Shown: positions 47,901 through 59,900 of the stretch, in pieces
Layout of the letters: each line of letters starts with the position of its first letter
Position numbering within the stretch: the first letter of the stretch is position 1
DNA from: Hemibagrus wyckioides
Taxonomy: Eukaryota; Chordata; Actinopteri; Siluriformes; Bagridae
Direction of reading: 5' to 3'
DNA: 64,000 nucleotides
Assembly (NCBI RefSeq): GCF_019097595.1
Contig: NC_080731.1
Coordinates: forward strand, 8,871,071-8,935,070
Program-made: the position numbers and the translations under genes
The notes under the pieces: generated by a model
Seen by the model: the letters and a program-made list of their open reading frames with translations, nothing else
Told to the model about the DNA's origin: nothing
Database searches by the model: none

Positions 47901-50900
47901 GTCTTAAAGATTTTTTTTTTTTTGTAAAAATTCTTTTGAACGTTGTTGGATTTTAGACAGATATTTTTATTTTGCAAGAAAATGTTAACCCAAGTCGCCC
48001 ATTAAAACATTTGTTTAGAGAACAAAAATAAAAATCTACAGACAGAAGATTAATTACTCATTAAAAAGCACAACGTGATGAATGGACTGTGTACAGCAGC
48101 ACATTTGAAGCTCTGCTAAACTCATGAATAAAACATCTTGAGTCTGTGGCTCATTGCCAGTGACAGTTTGGTGCCAATATGCTAAGTTGTACCACTCAGG
48201 CTGACCAGAGCATTATTGCTTTTCTTTTGAAAAAAGAACTCAATGTACAATTTCTTATATAATGGAGGTTGAATACATTTTAAATTCATTCATTATTACA
48301 CTTAGACCACAGGAGCTGTAGTTCCCAGTTCCCATTTTATTTCTGCTTGACATAATAGATAAGCAGTCCCATACACATATATTGTGACATAATTGGGATC
48401 AGAAACACCTGTACACCTGAAAAATTAGAAAAACTTCTGACCTGAGCAAACTCCTACCAGTGAACACACAAATGTAATGACTTTCTATTTGAGCTGTACT
48501 CATGTTGGATGCACGTGAGTCAGAGAGGGCTTTGGTAGATTACATTTCGTGATAAAGGCATCTTGGTCCAGATCTGCAGAAAATCTGTGGAAATTTATAA
48601 AAATCTGCAAGCTTTTCAGAATATTGCAAAATCGTGAGATTCTGGAGGGACTGCATAGTGGTGCAAGAGCACAAAAAACATCCGCTGATCAGCGTTTCTG
48701 CAGTCTTGCTCATGAAACAGGTTAGAAGAGAAGGGTCAGGTTTCAGTAACTTAAATAAGCACTCTTCACAAACGTGGTGAGCAGAAGAGCATTTCAAAGC
48801 ACATAGCATGTAGAAACTAGAGTTGGATGCATTACAACAGCAGAAGACCAAACCTGTTTTCAAGCCTGTTAGTCAAAACCAGGAAACTGAGACTATAGTG
48901 TGCACATTGGACTGTTAAAGGTCCAATCTTCAAGTGTCCATTTGTAGCGAGCCTGTATTTACAGCATGTAATATGTTTGGAAATGTGCTTTCTACTGCCC
49001 CGCATGGACAGAAGACATAAAATAAACATATAGGACACCATTTATGTAAAAGAATTAAGGTACCATAGGCTTTTGCACAGTAATGTAAATTTTTTAACAG
49101 AAACACGGTTTGGTCATAGACACAGGATTTTTATGTGTTATTAATATATGTCATACACTATCTGATAGTTTTCTGTTTATATTAATAGTTTGCAATCACA
49201 GTAAGCAAAATACTTAAGCGATTTAATACTTTAAGCAAAAAATACTTGAGAGTTGGCATGTAATAACCCAATGCGGTGCAGAAAAATAAATGGAGCTGGA
49301 GGAGCTCCTCAGCTTGCTTCTTGCTTCAAGATGCTATGTTTGTTTTGTACACTGAGGAGCTAGGTTTATGTGTAACAGGTATTTATCTTGACTGTAGCAT
49401 CTGTAATTTGGGATATCCACTAAGACGTGTGTAGAGTCACAAATCATGTTAAGTGTTACTTAGACCTTTCATTACAATTAAGCAAGTTTTGAAATGCAGA
49501 GCAAAAAAAAATTATTTGGTCAACACGAGCTACAGTGAGAATTTGGAAATGAATAATATTTGGGGGCTTTTATAATGAGATTAGGGATGCTGTGTGTGTA
49601 TAGCTATGGGGCTTTCCATGCAGAGGGGATAATGTTCAAATTTCAACAACTGCAGATAAAATCCATGTAAAGGGTGTTGAGTGCAAGTGTAAATGATGTT
49701 ATTAAAAGTATAGATTAGCTACGACAGAAGCCTTTATATTGTTTACAATTCCAACTGTTCATTGCTTATTCATGGCTGTTGGTTGGAGATGGTAGCGCAG
49801 GGGAACAGTTCAGTGTTTGATTTTCATGTCCCTGCCTCTTTCTCAGGTGGATCAAGTTTGAAGAAAAGGTGGAAAAGGGTGGAGAGCGCTGGAGCAAACC
49901 TCACGTGGCGACACTCTCCTTGCACAGTCTGTTTGAACTCAGAACATGTATAGAGAAAGGTACCATCATGCTGGATCTGGAAGCTTCCACTCTGCCTCAG
50001 GTTGTGGGTGAGTAAAGCCTTATAGGGAATAATTGTCTTATTAATCTTCTAGTTTTGCAAAGAGTCATTGCAGAAGTTTACCTGTATATTATGGCTCTGG
50101 TTCTTGAAACCCCTTTCTCTTTCTAATTTAGTCTTGGCCAGTTCCCAACCTCCAGTTAGGTCCTTCCCTATCACATGACAGCTGCCAACCAGGGAGGAAG
50201 AATGCAATCACATGATCCCTTTCCCTTTCTTAAAGATTTGAGTGTGGTCCAGCGACAGTCCCGCAGACCAGTGTTCCATGTTAGGATTTGGCAAGAGATT
50301 ATACTGGGTAGAAACCAAATGTTGACTATATTGGGATGAAACGCCTGGGTGGGAAGGGGCCACATGTCAAGCAGATCTTCCTGGTTGGGCAAAACCTCGA
50401 AAAAAGCTCCTGGTTGGGCAGAGGCCACTAGTTAAATTGCATAAAATTGCATAATGTTGGACAAAAGCTCCTTGTTAAGCAAAACACCAGGTTGGGAAGG
50501 TCCTCTGATTCTTTGTGCAAAATTTCTATATAGGACAGAAGCCAGTGTTTAAGCAGAAGTCCCATTTGGCGCACAATTCCCTGCATTTGTTTGGTGGCAT
50601 TTCTTTGTACTAGATGCATAATGGCTACAATGTCAAAAGAAACGTTAATAAACATTTCCTGAAAAATAATAAATAATAAGAACTGCATAACAGTATACTT
50701 TTATTTTATTTTATTTTATTTTATTTTATTTTATTTTATTTTATTTTATTTTATTTTATTTTATTTTATTTCATTTTATTATGCCCTGGGAATTTTCCTC
50801 CAGGTACTCCAGTTGCCTCTCATAGCCTTAAAACATTTAGGCTGATTGGCAAATTATCTGCAGTTTGTGAACAGGTGTGTAAGTATGTGTGCTGTCCAGG

Positions 50901-53900
50901 GTGTACCCTGCCTTGTACCCTGAGTCTCCTGGGAAAGGCTCCAGGTTCCCCACGACCCAGTTGGATAAGTGGTGTAGAGGATGGATGGATAGATTAGATT
51001 AGACAGTTGGGCACCGCACCCAAAAATCCTCTTTTGTGAGGCTTCTTAGTTGTGAAACACTGCTCGGATTACCTATTCATAACGTCTCAATATGAATTGA
51101 AATAAATGAGGCAAACTGTATTCTCTTTCCCTCTATCTTTTTCTTTCTCAGAGATGATTACAGACAATCAGATTGATACCGGCCTTTTGAAGGCAGACTT
51201 GAGGGATAAAGTCACCTATACCTTGCTGAGGAAGCATCGTCACCAAACCAAGAAATCCAACCTGCGCTCCCTGGCCGACATCGGCAAGACGGTCTCCAGT
51301 GCAAGTAGGATGTTTTCCAACACGGATAATGGTAATACAGGTGCCAGTTTGGTGCAGTTCTTTGTTAAAATAAAGCCTACTTTTCCTCCTTTTTATGCAT
51401 TTCTATACCTTCCTTACATTCATAAGACAATTGTTTGTACAATAAAACAAGATTATGAATATTAGATCTAATTTAATTGATAGACCTGAAAGGACAAAAG
51501 TTTCCAATTTGAAATCACACGGTAAACAGACATAATGCGATGATAAATATATAGAGATACTGTGTGAACTGCAGGCCAAAGAAACGCTGTAGTTAATTAC
51601 TTAATTCCTTTAGGTCATTTTGTACAACGAAGCCTTAACACCCCAGTGTGCAGTGTTGCTTAATTCACTAATCACCATAAATGAGGTCATTTAATTAATC
51701 ATGCTAATGTCTTTTTAGTATCTGTAGAATTTAAGGCTTATCTAAGCACTGTGAAGCAGGCTTAGTATTTCCAATAAGCATATCTAAAACCTGCTCACTA
51801 AAACTATATACATTGCTCATCTTTAGATTTTATACTTTTCTTCAGTCTAATGATGTCCTTAGTACTAAATAGGAACAACAAACTCTGTCCTGTTTTCATA
51901 GTGCTTAAAGTGATACTCCAGCGTTTTTTAACCTAATCTCAAACCATTGCCTCTGTAGTGTAGTGTAGGGATGATTGTCACAGACAAGAACATTACTTAT
52001 TCCATATATCCAAAGTTGCGACTATTTTTTCAGAGAAAACAATTTGTTGTTTAATATTTAAACTGAATTATAATGATCACTTTTTGGCCCAAACTACACA
52101 AGACCAGCTTTAGGAAGGCATTCTCATGTATTTTCATTCCTTTCTGTTACATTCTTGCATATTTTAATGTTTATTTATGGAATGTAAAAGCCCTTATCCA
52201 TTATATGTGAGTAAAAAGTTATTTATTCTAACAAAAAAAAAAAAATCCATGCTGAAGTTATTGCTTACACACTACACATGAGGCTGATGGACATTAGATT
52301 AAATATGTCTGGAGTATTCCTTCAATGAAATTTTCTCTCTCTGTGTATTAATGTTTTACATGCTGCAATCAGTAAGAAGTTTGATAATGTTGTTGTGAAT
52401 GTAACTTGTTATGTATGGGTTAATCTCAGTCAGTTATTAGCTTTAGATTAGTAACACTAATCATTGTAATTAAGCCGATGACCTGGGCAAAGTACTCGTC
52501 CCTATGAAACATTCGCTTTAGTGCTGTATAAAGCAAAACTTTATGATCTAATATATCAGTGAACTGTATCTTGATCTTTCCTGTTTCAGAAGGTCAATAC
52601 TAATGGAGGTTAATCTTTAATATTACATATAAAGACAGGTGAACAATTAAAGGGAAAAGGCTTCATGGTGGGTATGTTATGCTGAGTGGACATTTTGCTG
52701 GCATGGTTTGAGTCCGCTCTTCTGCTTAAAAGATCCACTTTAGCCTTTGATGATCTCTTCCAGGATCACCCCGAGCCCATCCTATTGGCACTAAATAGAT
52801 TGACCAGTATGAAAATGACATAAATCATATGCTATGGCTTTCACAAGCAGCAGATCCCAAATCCTAATCTCAGCTTAAAGCTATGGGAGAGTGACATCAC
52901 TTTCTACCACCTCTCTTCCATAATTAACAACAACAACAAAAAAACAACTGAAGGAATATATCTTTAACTAGAATGGTGTTCATTGCCCTAGTAATATAGT
53001 TTATACCATGGACCAATGAAGGTCTTCTGTTGGCTTCCATTTTTCCCTTTTAATTTGTTACACGCTTACATTTTTATGTAATATTTTCCCAAACACTTTT
53101 TAAACCTTCAGTATTAAAAGCTCAAATGTTGATTAACCCAGTAAACAAGTTACTCAGGTGTCTCAAAGGCATCTCCATGTTCTCGTACTCGTGCAACTTA
53201 ATCTTAACACCACTGCGTTGGCTTTTTTCAGTGCCTTTCTTCACTTTGCTTCACTTCTTTCTCCCTGTTCCTTGCTGCAAAAAAGCTCGTAGTTCATTTG
53301 AGAGCTCAGTGCCTTGTCTAACAGCACCTGCCTCCGAGGAAGATCTGAGAACCTCGGGAAGCCCGAATACAGGATGGCTTAGTAAGTCTAGTGGCCGCTC
53401 TAGGATCCCTCATTAGACTCCATGCCATCTAGTGTCCTTACTTTTGCATGCTTGCTTTATTACACTGTGGAGTGATATGGAGTGTTTAATAACTCATCTG
53501 TTTGTCTAAAAGTTTGGCCATCCTGTTTTGTGTTTGTGTCATTTGCATCGAGGCCCTCAACCCTGTTGATAACGTTAACGTTTCCTGCCAAGTTGTCATA
53601 AATTGAGGCTTTGTTGTCTGTTGATATCATAATTATCTCCGCCAATAGTCTATTGTATAACAGGAGGTCATATTGCAGGTTGGCCTTTGATCTTCAGCTC
53701 AGTCATTCAATAACAATTTTCCATCGTTCCATCTATTTACGAACATAGATTTCTATCAGAGTGTATCAGCAGTACTGGATTGGGAAATCGAAGTACAAAG
53801 ATCTATCCTTGTATCAGATAAACGCATAATTTCCACTATTTTTTAAAAAAGAAAAAACATCTGAGGCCAGGTTTTAGTTTGTCTGCATCAAACTGACACC

Positions 53901-56900
53901 CATGCCATTGTTGTGTTAATTGAATTTGTATTATTAGTCATTGCTAACTGTAAATATTCCCAAAGTTTGTTCCCTCAGCATAGCAGACTAGTCTTTGGTT
54001 TGTATAGCTTAATGGTTAATCTGCAGTACAGTCCACATTACCAGTAAGTATTCTCAATATTCCAATTAATGAATTAAATCTCAAAATAATCCGAAGTCCT
54101 ATGTATGTGAGATATTTCGTGTTTTGAGAAAAGGGTGTGGAACAGTGTGTCCTTTCCTACTAAGTAATGTTCTGCATGTTAACTTGCACATCTTGCACAT
54201 TATCATGCATAGTTAGCTTTAAAGGAAGCAGTTTTCCCCTTTGGCATCGCATGGTCCAGATTATGAGGTGTTCTCTATGTTCCCTTCCATAACAGACATG
54301 GCATGCCTTCGCTCTACAGCTTGAGATTGGCTTTCTGGTCTTGTCTCCAGCTATGCTTGCAGGGTGGAATGGGCCACTGTCTTTGTTTGTGCTGAACTCT
54401 CTTTCTCATTGATTTGGCGGTGAATTCTCATCGATTTGCCAGTTGTGATGAATGAGCTAACCATATGGGGACTGATCATTTTTCTCAGGTAGTCCTGCCA
54501 CTGCACATCGAAACCTGAAGTCAAGCAGCATGAATGATATCTCTGATAAGCCAGAAAAGGATCAGGTAGGTCTATTTTCTTTATTCTCCTTCCCAAATAT
54601 TTACATGTTTAAATTGTTTTACCAGTACACTGGTAATCCAGTCCTTATCAGACATTTTTAATCAGTGTAAACAAATGGATTATTTTATTGCTGCATGTCT
54701 GATATAACTGTTCGCTTTCCGTCTGAGACCTTTTTACCTCTGTTGGGATAAACTCACACAGAATTTTATAACACCTTCAAGGTGCTTATGAGCAAAGGGT
54801 TGAGGCATCTCAGACAGTAGAATTAGGTTTGATATCACCATTTACTTTGAATATAAAACACATTTGTGTGAAACAAATAACAGGTTTTTTGGAATTATAT
54901 TTTATTAATATATTGCCCCTAGGGCAGCACGGTGGCTTAGTGGTTCGCACTGTTGCCTCACAGCAAGAAGGTCCTGGGTTTGAATCCCGGGGTCAAACAG
55001 GGCGGGACCTTTCCGTGTGGAGTTTCCTCCCACAGTCCAAAAACATGTCCGTTAGGTTGATTAGTAATTCTAAAATGAGTGTGTGTGGTTGTTCGTCTAT
55101 ATGTGGCCCTGCAATGGACTGGCGACCTGTCCAGGGTGTACCCCTGCCTTATGCCCAATGTGTGCTAGGATAGGCTCCAGCAGACCCCAGTGACCCTAAT
55201 TAGGAATAAGCGGGTATAGACAACGAATGAATGAATATTGCCCCTAGTATGCTAGGCAAAAATAGAACTTTATTTACATGGGTACATTATTAGTAATTCT
55301 TAAAGCACTGAGTATCTTTGTTCATATGAGCCATTAACCACCACTCTGGAGTGTGACATTCAGAAAGAAAGAAATTCAATTCAGATTCAAATTCAACACT
55401 GACACATCAAAACAGCTGCAAATTGCTTTTTTGGGAAGCTGCTTACACAATAGCAGAATTATTTGGAATGATGTTTATCTTACTGGGCTGTAGAGCAGCT
55501 TTATACAACACTATAAACCTCCTTGTTGGTGATGTAGCAGATACACTATATAGAGTTTATATAGAGATTTTATGACTTTGAATTGAGATCACTCTGAGTT
55601 TCAGGCAGCTCTTTGACACATTTTGTAAGTAACACTATTCATATCTATGAAAATAGTAGAAACTTTTCTTATTAGCTACAATTTCCTAATGGATATTTGT
55701 GAAATATATCTAGTCTGCCTTTCACCTATCCTTTGCTACTACTCCTTTCCCCTACAACTGTTAAGGACTAAGGACCTAAGGACGAATTTACACGAAGTTC
55801 ACCTTACCTTACCTGTACCTACTTGTAAAATAACTGCTATTTAGTACAAAACTTTAATCACATAAGGATGCTGTGAATGCAGTATATCCTATGAAAATCT
55901 AAAGTTAACCCTCACCGCTATGCACTAGCAATATAAACATTTGGTTAAATAATCAGTCAAGGCAACGTCTCTGTTCTGCTTCTGCTAGGGAATCACAAGT
56001 CATTAAACAGTCTTCATAAACATGATATATCCCAAAAATCTCCAAACATGTAGTATTATATAGGTCAAACTTTCTATTTTAATAAGACTTGTGCAGTCAC
56101 TAACAACAAATATCATGTTTCATATTTACAGATTCTTTTTTCCTAGGTTTTGGTAACTCAAACTCACAGCCTTCTGGTGTTAAACAGGCACTGTAAGCTC
56201 AGATATGGTGTAGTTTTGCTCCCTAAAAAATTCCATAAAAATGTGGCAACTTTCCAAAGCACCCTGATGTCATCATTATCATGTCGGAAAAGTATTTCCT
56301 GCAGATGTGGCCATATCTCATGTGAGATCTGTTTTTCTTTTTAACTGCATGCATACTTCATGCTATAAATGAAATCTTTTTATCCATCGGATAAGCGCTA
56401 TTTCGAAATAAATACGTATACTATGTACACTTCAGTTCCTGTGCTGTATAAGTCTGTTATCTTGGCACTGTTCCTGTAATTTAATGCTCTTCAGTTACTT
56501 GGGTTACAACCCCTTAAATGTTGAAAGCACTCTAATCCACTATGTGCTTTGGCTTTGGGAAATAAAGCGAACAGTAAATCTGACTGTGCTGTATTTTATG
56601 TTGCTCCACTCTTGCCACACTTCCGCTGCCCCTTGGTACAATAGCAGATAGTAACTTTCTTAGACTGACTGAAAGTTGTTCTGTGCTTTAGGTTGAAGTT
56701 TTTCCACTGGAGTGTTTTCCTGTCAATGAGTAACACAGTAGTAGACATTTATGGCAGGGTATTAATGTAATCCTGTGTCGGATTTACATACGTCTTGCTG
56801 TCGCAAGAAATCGGTTTTATTACAGTAGTGTTAATAGATTTTTATCCATAGACAATCATCAACTAAAGGGTTACATTCTTATCAGCTTTTGAAGTTCACT

Positions 56901-59900
56901 TTCAACACAGAGAAAGTGGCGAAGTGCTAAAAGGTTATGTCATTATAGTACTAAATGAACAGCTCACAAAAACGGCGAGAGCAGTTATGACCTTGGAGCC
57001 AGTGATGGAAGATAAGTTGTCTAACAGCACTTTGTGTTACGGGGGTGGACACGGTTGGAGTTGCGGGGTACTAATTATCTTCAGCCTGTAAATTGCAAGA
57101 TTTGGCACCAGTTCAATGGCAGCAAAAGAAGTGAGCTTTGAAGTTGTATCAGTAGCAGTGGGAGCGTGACACTGTTAGAATGGCATCATGTCTCTACATT
57201 GTTAATGTTACCAATGGTTTTTGTGGGGGAAAGAAATGATATGTAGGGCTAAAAGAATGGACTTGCTGAACAGCAGCCTCATTTGGACAAATGGACACTT
57301 GTTGCTATTCCCTGGAAAACATCTACCATTATTTATGTATTGCTTTGGTGTGTAGAACAACAGAGCACACTCTTGTCCAAGACTTTTAACTTTTTTCTGT
57401 ATTAGCTAGGTTCATTAATTTTCTACAATGTCTGTCCATTCAGCTGAAGAACAAATTTATGAAGAAGTTGCCCAGGGATGCCGAAGCCTCCAATGTACTA
57501 GTCGGGGAAGTGGACTTTCTAGATGCACCCTTTGTGGCCTTTGTGAGGCTGCAGCAGGCCGTCATGCTGGGAGCACTAACAGAAGTGCCAGTACCAACCA
57601 GGTATGACCTAAACCAACCTTCAGAACTTCACCAAATATTTCCTTATCTAAAACCCTTGGCTGCTCAAGGAGACAGACCTTGATGGAGCTCAAGTGTGAG
57701 GTTATGAAGAATTTGATTAGCTGCATGGTGATTAGAGTGAAGAAATCTTCAGGTCACTATGAACAGGCCTCGGCCTCCATGTTCTGAATAAATACTTATT
57801 TATGTGCTATCTGCATTCAATGGTTTTATGTACAATACATACATCTCATTATTTATTAAACTTCTTAATTTTCACAAGTGTAATGTCCTAGAGAGTTGCC
57901 ACACTAAAATATCTTACATTACATTTATGAAAGCTTGAAATAGATTCACTTCAAATACGATTCACAATGTGCAATATATAACAATAAGGTGAACTTTTCC
58001 ATACAGGTTCCTTTTTATTCTTCTTGGCCCCAAAGGCAAAGGCAAGTCGTATCATGAAATTGGTAGAGCCATTGCCACCCTTATGTCTGATGAGGTATGA
58101 GAAATATGTATAATTCAGCTTCTACCCTATAATTATTTTGCCGTAATTTGATATGGAATGTTTAGATTCTGACCTACATATTTGTTATGAAGGTTTTCCA
58201 TGATATTGCATACAAAGCCAAGGACAGACAAGACCTGCTTGCTGGCATTGATGAGTTCTTGGATGAAGTCATCGTCCTTCCACCTGGTGAATGGGACCCT
58301 GCCATCAGGATAGAACCTCCAAAATCCCTCCCATCTTCAGACAAAAGGTCCGGATTTGTTTACCATCTCTTTTTTTTTATACAGATTATTATGATTTCAT
58401 TAGATCATCATCAAAAATGAGTAGGAGTAAAACCGTAATAAGTTAGGCCTTTAGTAACAAGTTAGGCATGTGTTTATCAACGAAGAGGCTGACGTTTCAC
58501 ACCCTAGAATAGAGCAGCCATGAGCATTCAGTCAAAGTAGAAGTAGAACAGAGCAGAAGTTAAATAAGTGGCGCATCTGGGCAGGGCATGCGACTACATG
58601 CTGATGCCCTGACCTGCTAGGAATTTATCTGAACGAATTCTGGGAGAGCTTATTAATAATTGCACAGAGAAGGTACATCCAAAGTGTGCAGGTTGTTTAG
58701 GATGGTTTAAAAGAACCAATAGTATCAGTTTGGTTCTGATTAGGATTCAGCAAACACACGAATAGATACGGAAGTGCCCTTAAAGCACTGGCTAAATGGG
58801 GACGCTGATTATACTACCATCCTATTCAGCATCTCTTGTCTGCTTGTGTCTGTTTATCAGGAAGAACATGTACGCCGGAGGGGACAACACACAGATGAAT
58901 GGAGACACGCCTCATGACGGAGGCCACGGTGGTGGAGGACACGCCATCGGTGAAGAGCTGAAAAAGACAGGGCGGTGAGTTATTAAGTGCCTCCAGTTTT
59001 TGAAACGTTCCACTCTTTTCTATTCTGTTCCCCTCGGGTTAGCAGTTCTAAAAATAGCAGCTCAAAAGGAAATGGCTATTGTAAAGTGCCAGCATGTTTT
59101 GAGGTTAAGAGATCTGAAGAACAGGAAGACTCCAGGCTGATCTCTCATACATGTATTACAGAGCTGAGTTGAAATGGTTTCACTTGAATAATACTGACGA
59201 TGTGTGTGCTTGTACAAAACTACTTTAATGTAACGATGGAGTTTAATAAAGCGGATTTATGAAGGGAACATAACCTCTGACATTCTCATATAGTCCAAGA
59301 TCAGAATATGTCTGGGGACGAGGTTTGAGTGCTTTGTGATATGAAATGGATATTAGTGTAAACAGGCGGTGTAGAATATGATACATTGGCTTAATATTAG
59401 TCTATACGCAATAACATTCGGAAACTTAAGTTCAAAACAATACGTTTCTACAGGGAAAGCTACTCCTGTTTCTGAAGCCTTTATTTTTGTCAAATATTAC
59501 AGCACAGTGAAATTATTTCTTTGCATATACATATTTGTAGGTTGGGGTCAGGGCACAGGGTCATGATACAGCACCCCTGTAGCAGAGAGGGTTAAGAACC
59601 TTGTTCAGGGGCTCAACAGTGGCGGCTTGGCACCCTGATCCTCTGATCAACAACCCAGTGCCTTGACCACTGATTTGGCAATACAGTTGCTTAAGTTCAT
59701 TTTATTGGACTTCTCGTACACATGTTATTCCTGACTATGAGGTTGCCAGATTGATTTTAAGTAGAAAAAAGACACTCCATAATAAACATTGTGGGATAGA
59801 GAGTGTGTACTGAAGTAGCAGATTAAGCTTTTTTATGTCTGGGGTCTTATTTTTGTTATTAACAACTCCAAATATGGCCCTAAGTTTACATTTTGTAGTT

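Larger units (their letters stand above)
50008..51151 (+). other. slc4a4: slc4a4 intron with TTTTA repeat and SINE fragment
   Basis: Contains (TTTTA)n at 50697-50779 followed directly by a SINE fragment. At 50330-50530 the sequence has repeated GGTTGGG and TTGGGCAAAAC-like motifs, suggesting a short decayed local repeat. Confidence 0.5.
51332..54488 (+). other. slc4a4: slc4a4 intron with MITE-like element and candidate cassette exon
   Basis: About 3.2 kb. Holds the inverted-end element at 51905-52325 and the candidate exon at 53286-53381. The rest shows no exon or named repeat. Confidence 0.55.
54566..57443 (+). other. slc4a4: slc4a4 intron with SINE-split dispersed repeat
   Basis: About 2.9 kb. 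It holds the repeat at 54618-55365 and its inserted SINE. From 55366 onward no exon or element was recognised. Confidence 0.55.
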
